Shown here in pieces: positions 1-8,959 of a stretch of 64,000 nucleotides of DNA; the first letter of the stretch is position 1, and each line of letters starts with the position of its first letter. Made by a program: the position numbers and the translations under genes. The notes beneath the pieces are model-generated. The model was not told where the DNA came from. It saw only the letters and a list, made by a program, of their open reading frames with translations, and made no database searches. Location: assembly GCF_030409325.1 (NCBI RefSeq), contig NZ_JAUFPR010000002.1, positions 2,108,001 to 2,172,000 on the forward strand, read 5' to 3'. This DNA is from Mucilaginibacter aquaedulcis (GTDB lineage: Bacteria; Bacteroidota; Bacteroidia; Sphingobacteriales; Sphingobacteriaceae).

Positions 1-2580
1 ATCATCACCCGAGCCTACTGTTACCCGGTATTTACCATTTGGCAAAGCATATTCCCAGTTACCCGGCGATTGGCCTTTAGTGGTTGCCTGCAATGAGGCT
101 ACACCGAGCAGTTTTTTGTCGGTACTCAACGTCCTAACGGCCATGTTGAGGGTCATATCCTTAGGCGCCTTGGTGGTTGGGTCAATCCATCCGTAACCGC
201 TGGTTGCATTATAAGCCAGCCCGTTATCCGCGGTAAAACCAGCCGGAACCGCTGCCGAAGAGGGGATAAAAGCGATATTAACTGCTTTAAAGCCATTGGG
301 TGTAATGGAAAAATTAGTTGCGCTTGTTATCAACTGATTATTGTTGGCGTCAACAGCTTTAACTGTTATGCTGTAATTACCTGCAGTGGTGATAGTAAAT
401 GGAGCCACATAATTGGTATAAGCTCCATTATTAATAGCATATTGTAATGAAGTAAGGCCCGAACCTGCATCATTGGCACTAAGTATTACCTGGGCCTGGC
501 CATCATACGCACCTGAAATTTTAACCGTTCCGGCTAATCGCAGGCTTGCTGTTGGCGCTACCGCGTCAGCTATCGGATCAGCTGCAGTAATGGTGATATA
601 ATTTAGTTTAGTATTTGTACCACCTGTAGGATCGATAATTAATTTACCATCTGTTACCTGCACTACGGCTACACCTATCAGGTGTTTTTTTGAACTTGAT
701 GGCACAAAGTCTGATACAATTGGAAAACCTTCCACATTAAGCTGGTGGTCGCTATCATAGTAATTATCATCGCCCGAGCCTACCGTTACACGGTAAGTTC
801 CATTTGGAAGCGCATACTCCCAGTTTCCCGGCGATTGGCCTTTGGTAGTTGCTTGTAACGAGGCTACACCAAGCAGTTTTTTGTCTGTACTTAACGTTCT
901 TACGGCCATGTTAAGGGTCATATCCTTAGGAGCCTTGGTGATTGGGTCTATCCAGCCGTAGCCGCTGGTAGTATTATATGCCAGCCCGTTATCCGCGGTA
1001 AAGCCAGCCGGAACGGCTGCAGAAGAGGGTATAAAAGCAATATTGACTGCTTTAAATCCGGCAGGGGCTATTGTAAAACTGGTGGCACTGGTTACCAGTT
1101 GGTTATTGTTAGCATCAACAGCTTTAACTGTTATGCTGTAATTACCGGCTGTGGTAATATTGAAAGGAGCCTGATAATTGGTATAAGCTCCATTATTAAT
1201 AGCATATTGTAACGAAGTAAGGCCCGAGCCGGCATCATTGGCACTAAGAATTACCTGAGCCTGCCCGTCATACGCACCAGATAGTTTAACCGTTCCGGCT
1301 AACCGCAAACTGGCAGTTGGTGTTACGGCATCGGCTATTGGGTCAGCAGCGGCGATAGTAATGTAGTTTATTTTAGTATTTGCACCACCGGTTGGATCGA
1401 TGGTTAGTTTACCATCTGTTACCTGTACAACGGCCACGCCAGTAAGGTGTTTTTTTGAGCTCGATGGTACAAAGTCTGACACAATTGGAAAGCCTTCTAC
1501 ATTAAGCTGGTGATCGCTGTCATAATAGTTATCATCGCCCGAGCCCACTGTTACCCGGTAAGTTCCATTTGGTATCGCATATTCCCAGTTGCCCGGCGAC
1601 TGGCCTTTAGTGGTTGCCTGTAACGAGGCTACGCCAAGCAGCTTTTTGTCAGTGCTTAACGTCCTGACAGCCATGTTGAGGGTCATATCTTTAGGTGCTT
1701 TGGTGGTCGGGTCTATCCAGCCGTAGCCTTTAGTTGTATTATATGCCAGTCCGTTATCCGCGGTAAAACCAGTGGGTACGGCCGCCGAAGAAGGAATAAA
1801 AGCAATATTGACTGTTTTAAACCCGGCAGGTGCAATGGTAAAACTGGTGGCGCTGGTTACCAACTGATTATTATTAGCATCAACAGCTTTAACTGTTATG
1901 CTGTAATTACCTGCTGCGGTGATAGTAAATGGAGCAAGGTAATTGGTATAGGCACCATTATTAATAGCATATTGCAATGATGTAAGACCAGAGCCTGCAT
2001 CATTGGCATTAAGTATTACCTGGGCCTGCCCGTCATATGCACCCGATAATTTTACTGTTCCGGCTAAACGTAAACTGGCAGTTGGTGCTACCGCGTCGGC
2101 TATTGGATCGGCGGCGGCAATGGTTATGTAGTTTATTTTAGTATTTGTACCGCCAGTTGCGTCGATAGTGAGTTTACCATCTGTAACCTGCACTACGGCA
2201 ACGCCAATCAGGTGTTTTTTTGAACTCGATGGTACAAAATCTGATACTATTGGAAAGCCTTCTACATTAAGTTGGTGGTCGCTATCATAGTAGCTATCAT
2301 CGCCCGAGCCAACTGTTACCCGGTAAGTTCCATTTGGCAATGCGTATTCCCAGTTACCTGGCGATTGCCCCTTGTTTGTTGCCTGCATTTGCACTACTCC
2401 CCGCAAGCGTTGATCAGCGCTCAACGTTCTGACAGCCATGTTCAGGGTCATATCTTTGGGAGCCTTTGTAGTTGGATCTATCCAGCCATAGCCTTTGGAG
2501 GTACTATAAGCCAGTCCGTTATCTGGTGTGTAACCGGCAGGTGCTGTTGAAGTTGAAGGCAAAAAAGCAATATTTACAGG
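1..2580 (-). repeat. 765-bp tandem repeats inside the secreted protein gene
   Basis: The landmark ATCATCGCCCGAGCC (ATCATCACCC in the edge copy) ends at 15, 780, 1545 and 2310, so the spacing is exactly 765 bp, or 255 codons, with no indel. A second landmark (AGCAATATT/AGCGATATT) shows the same spacing at 272 and 1037. The inner copies differ mainly at scattered single bases; the N-terminal-most copy (nearest 2580) is the most diverged. This points to recent duplication or ongoing gene conversion. Confidence 0.95.
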
Positions 2581-2700
2581 AGTAAAAGAATCGATTTTTT
2601 TTGCCTTGCTAAATCCGGCTAATGCAACGCCGGGAATGACGAGCATAAGCATGGCAAAGATTATTTGAAATCTGATAAAACGAGTAAAAATCCGGAACAT
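1..2700 (-). CDS. Secreted tandem-repeat protein with malectin-like and Ig-like domains, partial
   Basis: An open frame runs from the ATG at 2700 to the window edge without a stop, giving 900 residues; the C-terminus lies outside. It begins with a signal peptide (about residues 1-29, hydrophobic core ending in VALA). After this the protein is built from 255-residue units. Each unit has a roughly 150-residue module with the pattern PAGxTxDNGLAY..KGYGW, WEYALPNGTYRVTVGSGD and GGTNTKINYITI, resembling malectin/galactose-binding modules. A roughly 90-residue Ig-like module follows (SLRLAGTVKLSGA, GSGLTSLQYAINNGAY, GNYSITVKAVDANNN). Three complete units and the start of a fourth are visible. A surface or secreted carbohydrate-binding or adhesive role is inferred; no catalytic domain is seen in the visible part. 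Confidence 0.8.
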   Translation of the reverse strand, partial: MFRIFTRFIRFQIIFAMLMLVIPGVALAGFSKAKKIDSFTPVNIAFLPSTSTAPAGYTPDNGLAYSTSKGYGWIDPTTKAPKDMTLNMAVRTLSADQRLRGVVQMQATNKGQSPGNWEYALPNGTYRVTVGSGDDSYYDSDHQLNVEGFPIVSDFVPSSSKKHLIGVAVVQVTDGKLTIDATGGTNTKINYITIAAADPIADAVAPTASLRLAGTVKLSGAYDGQAQVILNANDAGSGLTSLQYAINNGAYTNYLAPFTITAAGNYSITVKAVDANNNQLVTSATSFTIAPAGFKTVNIAFIPSSAAVPTGFTADNGLAYNTTKGYGWIDPTTKAPKDMTLNMAVRTLSTDKKLLGVASLQATTKGQSPGNWEYAIPNGTYRVTVGSGDDNYYDSDHQLNVEGFPIVSDFVPSSSKKHLTGVAVVQVTDGKLTIDPTGGANTKINYITIAAADPIADAVTPTASLRLAGTVKLSGAYDGQAQVILSANDAGSGLTSLQYAINNGAYTNYQAPFNITTAGNYSITVKAVDANNNQLVTSATSFTIAPAGFKAVNIAFIPSSAAVPAGFTADNGLAYNTTSGYGWIDPITKAPKDMTLNMAVRTLSTDKKLLGVASLQATTKGQSPGNWEYALPNGTYRVTVGSGDDNYYDSDHQLNVEGFPIVSDFVPSSSKKHLIGVAVVQVTDGKLIIDPTGGTNTKLNYITITAADPIADAVAPTASLRLAGTVKISGAYDGQAQVILSANDAGSGLTSLQYAINNGAYTNYVAPFTITTAGNYSITVKAVDANNNQLITSATNFSITPNGFKAVNIAFIPSSAAVPAGFTADNGLAYNATSGYGWIDPTTKAPKDMTLNMAVRTLSTDKKLLGVASLQATTKGQSPGNWEYALPNGKYRVTVGSGDD

Positions 2701-3043
2701 ATTGCTATTGCTAAGTGATAAAGTTGAATAATAATAGCAAAATGGATTGGTTCTGAAATTACTGCACAAAAAAACGTACCGAAGTTGTATAACAGTGTGA
2801 ATAATAGTTCACTAAAAATAAAATCCTATAACTTAAAAGTTAATATTGAGAAGCTTGGGTGAGGGGAATTGGGAATGATAGCCAGACACTTATTACAGTT
2901 TTCAATAGCTTAAAAACTCTGAAATATTTATAAACAATTGGACGCTTTAAAGAGTACAACATTTGATTTGAAAATCAATTAGCAAAAAGATAATTGATAT
3001 TTCAGCATAATTTTGCATATTTGCACCGCGAAAAAATCGCGAT
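2701..3043. other. Intergenic region between the repeat protein and tRNA-Arg
   Basis: AT-rich, with no supported ORF. It must hold the minus-strand promoter of the repeat protein and the plus-strand promoter of the tRNA. A TAATTTTG box at 3008-3015 fits the Bacteroidota -7 consensus and lies about 29 bases before the tRNA, but no matching -33 TTTG sits at the right spacing. Confidence 0.4.
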
Positions 3044-3117
3044 GGTCTCATAGCTCAGCTGGATAGAGCAACAGATTTCTAATCTGTCGGTCTCAGGTTC
3101 GAATCCTGATGAGATCA
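3044..3117 (+). tRNA. tRNA-Arg (anticodon TCT)
   Basis: A 74-nt cloverleaf. The acceptor stem GGTCTCA pairs with TGAGATC (one G-U), with discriminator A. The D arm is AGCTCAGCTGGATAGAGC. The anticodon stem ACAGA/TCTGT carries the loop TTTCTAA with anticodon TCT. The T arm includes GGTTCGAATCC. No CCA is encoded (ACGA follows). The 3' part of the gene is the attachment site of the island that follows; integration regenerates an intact tRNA. Confidence 0.97.
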
Positions 3118-3118
3118 C
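3102..3118 (+). repeat. attL core (17-bp direct repeat within tRNA-Arg 3' end)
   Basis: The sequence AATCCTGATGAGATCAC covers the T-arm 3' strand and the acceptor 3' strand of the tRNA and is repeated exactly at 13100-13116. Tyrosine-recombinase islands typically use the 3' half of a tRNA gene this way. Confidence 0.92.
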
Positions 3119-3132
3119 GAAGTAATTAAATT

Positions 3133-3168
3133 AAGTCCTGTAAATCAACGATTTACAGGACTTTTTTG
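3133..3168 (+). terminator. Terminator after tRNA-Arg (island-borne)
   Basis: A perfect 13-bp stem, AAGTCCTGTAAAT with ATTTACAGGACTT, loop CAACG, followed by a T-run. It lies 16 bases downstream of the tRNA but inside the island, so it replaces the tRNA's own terminator after integration. Confidence 0.85.
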
Positions 3169-3174
3169 TTTCTT

Positions 3175-3500
3175 GCTGTCAAAGATACTGTCAATAAAAA
3201 TAAGTAAAATTTAGTTTATTATGATAAATATTTTTTATACAATTCTTATCAAGAAAACTAACATGCCTGTTTGATGACATTGATAGGAGTCTATTTGTAA
3301 ATTTAATTGCAAAGAATTGTAATCAGGAAGATGAATATCGTAATGGCGAATGAGATGATTCCCCAACGGGCTACTAGAAACATCAGATCATACTTGTAAG
3401 TTAGATACTTACAAGTATTTTTTATTTTTACTTCAGTAGTACTGTCAATAAAATTAGATAAAATTTGGTGGATTACAATATAATCTTTTTTATCTATTAA
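3175..3500 (+). repeat. Duplicated hairpin/ACTGTCAAT modules near attL
   Basis: The motif GCTGTCAA-N4-ACTGTCAAT occurs at 3175-3195, and ACTGTCAAT again at 3441-3449. About 55 bp after each occurrence are similar (both read ACTGTCAATAAAA..TA..TAAAATTT, ending in a long T-run). Each is preceded by a perfect hairpin with a T-run (3133-3168 and 3390-3430). The same GCTGTCAA-N4-ACTGTCAAT motif lies at 12954-12974 beside attR. These may be arm-type recombinase binding sites; that is inference. Confidence 0.5.
3390..3430 (+). terminator. Terminator-like hairpin with no gene in front
   Basis: A perfect 12-bp stem, ATACTTGTAAGT with ACTTACAAGTAT, loop TAGAT, followed by a run rich in T. No supported gene lies between the tRNA and this hairpin, so it probably belongs to the duplicated att-proximal module rather than to a transcript end. 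Confidence 0.5.
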
Positions 3501-4031
3501 ATAATTAGGTGTGCAATTTCGGTGATTAAATACTTAGAAACAAGTCATAATCAAAGCATGCAATTGTAAGGTATTAAGTTAGTTTGTTTCAAAATCGTAA
3601 TACATCCGGCTTCATTTAACTATCAAATAACTGCATTTAAACCAAGTATTTATAGGTGGTTATTGCTTTTAGGTGTCAATTTGTGTGTGAATCAAAAATA
3701 GTAAACTTGACATAATTTGATAATAGCTAATATTTAAATTTCTCAATTATTTCAGGTAGAAACCACCTAACAAGCATTTTACATTAATCGAAAATTGATG
3801 TACTTTAGTTTAACCATTAAACTTATCACAAAGTGATGAAAAAACTGCTATCATTCAATTACCTAATATTATCTTTCTCTATCAACAAAACAAGCTCGTA
3901 CCAATATCTATATAAACAAAAGTCCATACCTTTTGAAGTCTATAAAACGACAAATAGATTTCCTTATCTTTTAGCATAATGAGCAATCATAATACTTTAT
4001 TTCTAAATCAAACTCAAAAAAGTAACTCCCA
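3500..4031. other. AT-rich leader region of the island
   Basis: No ORF or convincing promoter could be supported. Several TACTTTA-type boxes (about 3799 and 3993) resemble a -7 element and could drive the ATPase gene that follows, but none has a good -33 partner. Confidence 0.3.
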
Positions 4032-5762
4032 ATGTTAAAAACGATTGTGATAGAAAATGTGAAAGGTATTTATAATAGAACGTTTTCCTTAAATATCTAT
4101 CCTAATAAGCCAAGTTTATTGGTTGCGCCTAATGGTTTTGGCAAAAGTTCTTTTGCAACTGCTTTTAAGTCAATGAATAACAATAGAATTGTGTTAGATG
4201 AAGAAGACTATTATAGATCTGACATAACAATGCAACCTAAGATTTCTATTGAATATGAAGCGCCTGATGGTAGTATTAAAAATCTTGAAGCAAACTCAAC
4301 AAGTAATACAATTAGTGATACTTTTGATTATTTTGTAATTAACAACCAAATAAGACCAAAAGGAATTGGAAGTCAGTACGGTCGTGCAACGGCAAAACTT
4401 GCTATTAATGACATAGTAATAGTAGACAGAATTCCGGAGAACATTTCATTTAATTACCAGTTTAGAACTTTTCAGGAAAGATTTGGTGTAAACTCCAAAG
4501 TACTACCTAATGCTAATATTGCTTTAAATGATTTGATACTTATTACAAAACTATCTTCCGAGTATACCTCATTAAGTCGCTCAAACAACAAAACAAACCA
4601 AAATAAAATCAACTCCTTTATCAACGACGTAAATCTACAGATGGGAGCTGCTCCTGCTTTGATCGATTGGATTGAAGCTAGCAAACTACCTGAATTAAAC
4701 GATATTGAATACCTTAATCCTATTGCAATGATTATTCACAAGTCCGATATCGGGATTGATTCAATAGCAAAATCGTATTTATTAGCTATTCAGCTTGTTT
4801 GGTTATACAACAACGACCCTGCAAACTTTAAATCAGCAGCTTCATATAATCAATATAAACTGAAAAAAAAACGTTTTGATGACATCCTTTCAACTTTCAA
4901 CGCTACTTGGAAAGGTATTAAATCATCCCAATCTGACAATAAACTGCTTGTAAAATTCCCAAAAGCAATTGATATATCTAATGGTCAAAGAGACATTTTG
5001 ACTTTTATCTCAATGCTATTTAAAGCGACCACCAAACTAAAGAAGGACGCAAATATTTTAATTATTGACGAAGTGTTTGATTACTTGGACGATGCAAATC
5101 TAACAGCAGCACAGTATTACATTACAAAATTTATAGATCATTTTACAAAAGCCGGTAGACGAATCTATCCTTTAATATTAACACATCTAAATCCGAATTA
5201 CTTTAAAAATTTTGCTTTCAAAGATCAGAAAGTCTACTATCTGGACAAATCTAATATGCAGGTCGATGCCAATCTGACCAAACTGCTTAGAAACCGTAAT
5301 AATCAAAGCATTAAAGATGATGTTGCCAAGTACTTACTTCACTATAGTCCATTTTTTATTAACAAAAGACAGGAATTTAGGAATTTGACAATAGCCGAAC
5401 TTTGGGGAGAATCCGATAATTTTTATAAGTTTTTGTACAAGGAAGCTGATAATTACATCAATGGTAGGGCGTTTTGTCCCTTTGCCGTTTGTGGTGCGGT
5501 TCGAGTTAAAATTGAAGAGATTGCCTATAACAAACTTCAAAGTAATGAAGGTAAAGAGGCATTCCTCAGTACTAATATGACAAAAGACAAACTTGAAAAA
5601 GCCGATGAATTAGGTGTTGCTTCACCCTCCTCCCATTACTTTCTTGGTATCATTTATAATGAAGGCATGCACTGGAAAGATGGACAAGATAACGTGTCAC
5701 CAATTGCAGCAAAGCTTGAACATCAAGTCATCAAAAAATTGATTCAAGATATTTTCAAATAG
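4032..5762 (+). CDS. ABC-type (SMC/RecF-like) ATPase of unknown function, defence candidate
   Basis: A 576-residue soluble protein. Walker A is APNGFGKSS at residues 32-40; an ABC signature-like ISNGQRD lies at 315-321; Walker B with catalytic Glu is ILIIDEVFDYLDD (D346, E347); a switch-like LTHLN follows. There is no long coiled coil between the ATPase halves, so it is not a true SMC. The last 150 residues (with FCPFAVCGAVR and IIYNEGMHW) form a separate domain I do not recognise. Similar single-chain ABC ATPases occur in many phage-defence systems as nucleic-acid sensors. It is the first cargo gene and is separated by 417 bases from the next, so it may act alone. No TOPRIM or HNH nuclease motif is visible in it. 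Confidence 0.75.
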   Translation: MLKTIVIENVKGIYNRTFSLNIYPNKPSLLVAPNGFGKSSFATAFKSMNNNRIVLDEEDYYRSDITMQPKISIEYEAPDGSIKNLEANSTSNTISDTFDYFVINNQIRPKGIGSQYGRATAKLAINDIVIVDRIPENISFNYQFRTFQERFGVNSKVLPNANIALNDLILITKLSSEYTSLSRSNNKTNQNKINSFINDVNLQMGAAPALIDWIEASKLPELNDIEYLNPIAMIIHKSDIGIDSIAKSYLLAIQLVWLYNNDPANFKSAASYNQYKLKKKRFDDILSTFNATWKGIKSSQSDNKLLVKFPKAIDISNGQRDILTFISMLFKATTKLKKDANILIIDEVFDYLDDANLTAAQYYITKFIDHFTKAGRRIYPLILTHLNPNYFKNFAFKDQKVYYLDKSNMQVDANLTKLLRNRNNQSIKDDVAKYLLHYSPFFINKRQEFRNLTIAELWGESDNFYKFLYKEADNYINGRAFCPFAVCGAVRVKIEEIAYNKLQSNEGKEAFLSTNMTKDKLEKADELGVASPSSHYFLGIIYNEGMHWKDGQDNVSPIAAKLEHQVIKKLIQDIFK

Positions 5763-6179
5763 GTAAGGTAAAAGTTCAAGTCAATACTTCTGTCCCGAAT
5801 GTCACATATTTTTAATCACACATACTCAAATTTAAGTTCGCCTACTCCTACAAATTAAAAACGGGCATGGTTGTTATGAAATCTTTTTTCTTTCATTAAT
5901 CTTTTGATCATTGCCACTTCATAACGGATATGAGTAGATAAATGCAATACTCTCTTTGAATTGAATTGTAAATCTTCTCATTATGTTATTGTTATCGAAT
6001 GAGTTATAAAGTGCATTGTGAAGAGTATGAATGCTTTACTTAACGTCGTTTTTTAACCTGCATTTTGAATAATCTAAGTTATGCACATTGCCTAAAGTGT
6101 GATTCATTAATTTTGTATTAAATTTTGTAATTATTAATAGTTTATCTGAACTTGTGAACAATTAACCCTTATCTATCAA
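5763..6179. other. Intergenic gap with likely promoter for the gene pair
   Basis: No ORF is supported. A good -7 box TAATTTTG is at 6108-6115, with a TTG at 6088-6090 as a weak, closely spaced -33. It would start transcription near 6122, about 58 bases before the next ATG. This suggests the following genes are transcribed separately from the ATPase. Confidence 0.35.
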
Positions 6180-7157
6180 ATGTCAACCGAATCCGAAGTG
6201 CTTGAAAGTTCACAAGAAGTGAAGTTTTACTTACATAAAATAAATTTTTTACCATACGTCGATTCTCCTAAACAGAAAACGAATGATATTCTTTTTGATG
6301 TTTTAAATTTCCTTAATAAGGAACATCTTCAAGGTAAAGCATATGCTATTGATAAGAATAAAAACAAGCCAGAAATGGAACGACGTGAGATGTTTATGAA
6401 TAATCCAGTAAGAGTTGCAAGGACTAATAAATTCAAATGCTCAATGGCATTATTAAAAGACAAATCATTAATGGTAAAACCCAAGGACACCTTTGAGTTA
6501 GTCCCCTTTAACAAAGCCACAGGATTGATTGCTGAATTAACTCATTTTTATATCGACTACAGTGTCAGTCCTGCAATAATCTGTGCGCAGTTTAATAATG
6601 ACGGTCCTCGAATTAGTGATATTGAATTTTATTTTAGAAGTCTTGCTCAAGAAATGAGGCTTGCAAGGGGGTGTCAAACTACAACATACTTATATGCTCC
6701 TATCGATACTACACTTGCACATTTGCACAATGTATTAAATTTTGAGATTAAACTACGACCTCAAAGTATAGCTCAAATGGATGACGACATAAAAGGAGGT
6801 TTTATATCAGACTTTTCAAATATGGGGAACAGATTAAAACCCAACTTCATTCGTGTTGAAGCGATGTTTCAAACACCTGGGGCTAAAGTTAAAAGTGAGC
6901 ACCTAAATAAGGAAGCGAACACATTCATAATAAACTTGTTGAAAAAGTGCCAAGCGAAGCCTTTTCATATTGATCAATTTGACGAATTTGAGATTAAGTT
7001 CGTGAATAAGGATGGTGAAAACGAAACTTTCAATCTGACAAAAGGTAAAAGAGAAATCAGCGTTCAAATTAATAGAGAAGAACATATGACTACCACAAAA
7101 TATTATCATTTAATAGAAGCCCACTTTGATAAATTTATTGAAACTTTTCACTCATGA
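6180..7157 (+). CDS. RexA-like cytosolic protein of a two-gene membrane system (tentative)
   Basis: A 325-residue soluble protein with no signal peptide, no TM segment and no recognisable catalytic motif. Its C-terminal part is a mixed alpha/beta region (FDEFEIKFVNKDGENETFNL, then KREISVQI). The stop overlaps the start of the next gene (ATGATAG), so the two are translationally coupled. A cytosolic protein of about 300 residues followed directly by a small four-TM protein is the known layout of lambda RexA-RexB, where RexA senses phage complexes and RexB is the membrane effector. Order, sizes and the general succession of predicted segments agree, but I can only compare by memory and eye. An unrelated abortive-infection pair is the main alternative. 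Confidence 0.6.
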   Translation: MSTESEVLESSQEVKFYLHKINFLPYVDSPKQKTNDILFDVLNFLNKEHLQGKAYAIDKNKNKPEMERREMFMNNPVRVARTNKFKCSMALLKDKSLMVKPKDTFELVPFNKATGLIAELTHFYIDYSVSPAIICAQFNNDGPRISDIEFYFRSLAQEMRLARGCQTTTYLYAPIDTTLAHLHNVLNFEIKLRPQSIAQMDDDIKGGFISDFSNMGNRLKPNFIRVEAMFQTPGAKVKSEHLNKEANTFIINLLKKCQAKPFHIDQFDEFEIKFVNKDGENETFNLTKGKREISVQINREEHMTTTKYYHLIEAHFDKFIETFHS

Positions 7158-7648
7158 TAGAATATTATTTCAAACGGCCGTTATTGTATGACTATTTGAT
7201 CGGTACTTTAGTATGCGCATTGTTTTTTTGGCTAAATCAGAGAGGATATTTTAATTTGCCGAATTCAAATAGTAGCTTATCAACAACAACTGATTTGTCA
7301 ACAATATCATTAACATTAGGAGGATTTGTCTTAACGTTACTGACTGTATTGATTACATTTAAAACAGGTGCAAAAATACCTAATGGCTCGCAGAATGAGG
7401 ATATTCCTCTATTTGATCTTTTTTTTTCTACAAGACTGTATTATCAAACAACAGGGCTTTTGAAGGGCTGTATCAATTCCTTAGTATTTATTTCCGTGTT
7501 AGGGTTTTCGTTAAAGCTATTATTGAGCGAATTATTTAGCAAGTATTTGTTCTATTCAAATATATTAGGTTTAATCATAATCGCTACCACCTTATACCGT
7601 AGCCTTATGATTTTGACAAGAATAATTAACCTTCAAAAAGAGAATTAA
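7154..7648 (+). CDS. Small four-TM membrane protein, RexB-like effector candidate
   Basis: 164 residues with four hydrophobic segments at about residues 13-29, 50-68, 102-124 and 131-153. A Ser/Thr-rich loop follows TM1, and the short charged tail (NLQKEN) ends the protein. Basic residues after TM2 (TFKTGAK) and the N-terminal KRP help set topology. It overlaps the upstream gene by four bases, so the two products probably form one complex. Small multi-TM proteins in such pairs typically depolarise the inner membrane once the cytosolic partner signals infection; lambda RexB (144 residues, four TM) is the named precedent. Homology is inferred from architecture only. Confidence 0.6.
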   Translation: MIEYYFKRPLLYDYLIGTLVCALFFWLNQRGYFNLPNSNSSLSTTTDLSTISLTLGGFVLTLLTVLITFKTGAKIPNGSQNEDIPLFDLFFSTRLYYQTTGLLKGCINSLVFISVLGFSLKLLLSELFSKYLFYSNILGLIIIATTLYRSLMILTRIINLQKEN

Positions 7649-7791
7649 CATAGTATAAGTCTTATACTTTATTTCAATTGTTTCTCAATTATTTTGACCA
7701 AAACAACTATTTTTCAATGAATACTAGTTAATTTTATTAGATAATTATCTGTTAAAGAATAAATTAAGCTCTTATATCTAATTAATAGATC

Positions 7792-8889
7792 ATGAAGAAC
7801 AAACTATCTCTTACAGAAAAAATAATTGTCTTATCTCTAATTTGTGTGGTGCTTGGGGTCTTTTTACCCGGTTTTATTATGTATTTGAATGATACGTTTT
7901 GGGAAAAAGACATCGTCAACAAGCTTGATCCGTCAATAAAAGCTAAGTATATTAAAAATAGGGATTTCAATTTGGCTCTTGAGCATCGAAAAAGAATCTT
8001 ATTTACCTCTTTAGCTGATACGAATGAAAATTTATCGACTAAGCAAATCGATGAGATTTACAAATCCTCAATAATTCTTGACAAATTGAAGATGGGGCCT
8101 TCAATACAGATAGCTCCTTACTATCCGAAAAGCCGACTTTTAATTTTATGGCCCTTTGCGTATTTTGGTTTAAGTTGTTTAGCTTTTCTAATAAAATTGA
8201 ATTCTAAATTTAGAATAAGTATTAGGGATTTTTTTCGATATACTTTTTTGCTAATCATATTCACAAGATGGCCTACTTGGTTAAGAAATACGGATATTGG
8301 CAATATCAACAGAGTTATTTATTCGGCAAACAATTTTGATGTAAGTAAGCTTGGTTTTTTCATGCAGGAAATTCAATCTTTAATTTCAATCCTCTTAGTG
8401 GCTTATATATTCTGTAAATGGCTCGGTCATTCGCAAAATTTAAACTTAGCTTATTCTAAAAACAAAAATTTTAGTCAATCATATTTTTTGAAGCTTTCAA
8501 GAAATTTGCGTTTTATCTACCAACAATGGCAGATTTCATCTATTCTGCTAGCTTCATCTTTTGGGTTTTATACTTTTCATTTTTGGCTTATGATTCATGA
8601 CAATCATGATTACCGTTATATGCCACATGCGATTATATTGCATCTTTTTTGGGGATTAACTTGGTGTATAATTACTATACCTCTTTATTTGACAAAGGAA
8701 TATTATACAAGCCTCAAAGAAATGTATCTAATGAATCAATTTTCAAATCAAAATATGGAATTATCTCCGAATGAAAATATTAAAAATCTTATTATTAGTG
8801 GTGACCCTATATCTACACAGAATCAAACTGTTACCACAATAATTAGCGGTGTTGCCTTTCTGTTTCCTTTGATCAAAGCTTTCATTTGA
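7792..8889 (+). CDS. Polytopic membrane protein, unknown function
   Basis: 365 residues. TM segments lie at about residues 11-30, 113-136, 145-163, 190-208, 247-266, 279-298 and near the C-terminus (345-363). A polar domain of about 80 residues between TM1 and TM2 (KDIVNKLDPSIKAKYIKNRD) probably faces outward. I recognise no family. It lies 143 bases after the RexB-like gene in the same direction with the same low GC, so it may be a third component of that locus or an independent cargo gene. Confidence 0.6.
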   Translation: MKNKLSLTEKIIVLSLICVVLGVFLPGFIMYLNDTFWEKDIVNKLDPSIKAKYIKNRDFNLALEHRKRILFTSLADTNENLSTKQIDEIYKSSIILDKLKMGPSIQIAPYYPKSRLLILWPFAYFGLSCLAFLIKLNSKFRISIRDFFRYTFLLIIFTRWPTWLRNTDIGNINRVIYSANNFDVSKLGFFMQEIQSLISILLVAYIFCKWLGHSQNLNLAYSKNKNFSQSYFLKLSRNLRFIYQQWQISSILLASSFGFYTFHFWLMIHDNHDYRYMPHAIILHLFWGLTWCIITIPLYLTKEYYTSLKEMYLMNQFSNQNMELSPNENIKNLIISGDPISTQNQTVTTIISGVAFLFPLIKAFI

Positions 8890-8959
8890 TAAATAATTTT
8901 TTATTTATTTAGGCTAAAGTGCTTACAATCTTGTACCGGTTCTACATGTCAACGTTCTG

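Noticed and set aside
2272..2550. Plus-strand 92-residue ORF inside the repeat protein
   Set aside because: It lies antisense within the strongly conserved repeat frame and has no domain character.
3390..3430. Terminator of an unseen small gene
   Set aside because: No ORF with a credible start lies between 3168 and 3390, and the hairpin repeats the pattern of the module at 3133.
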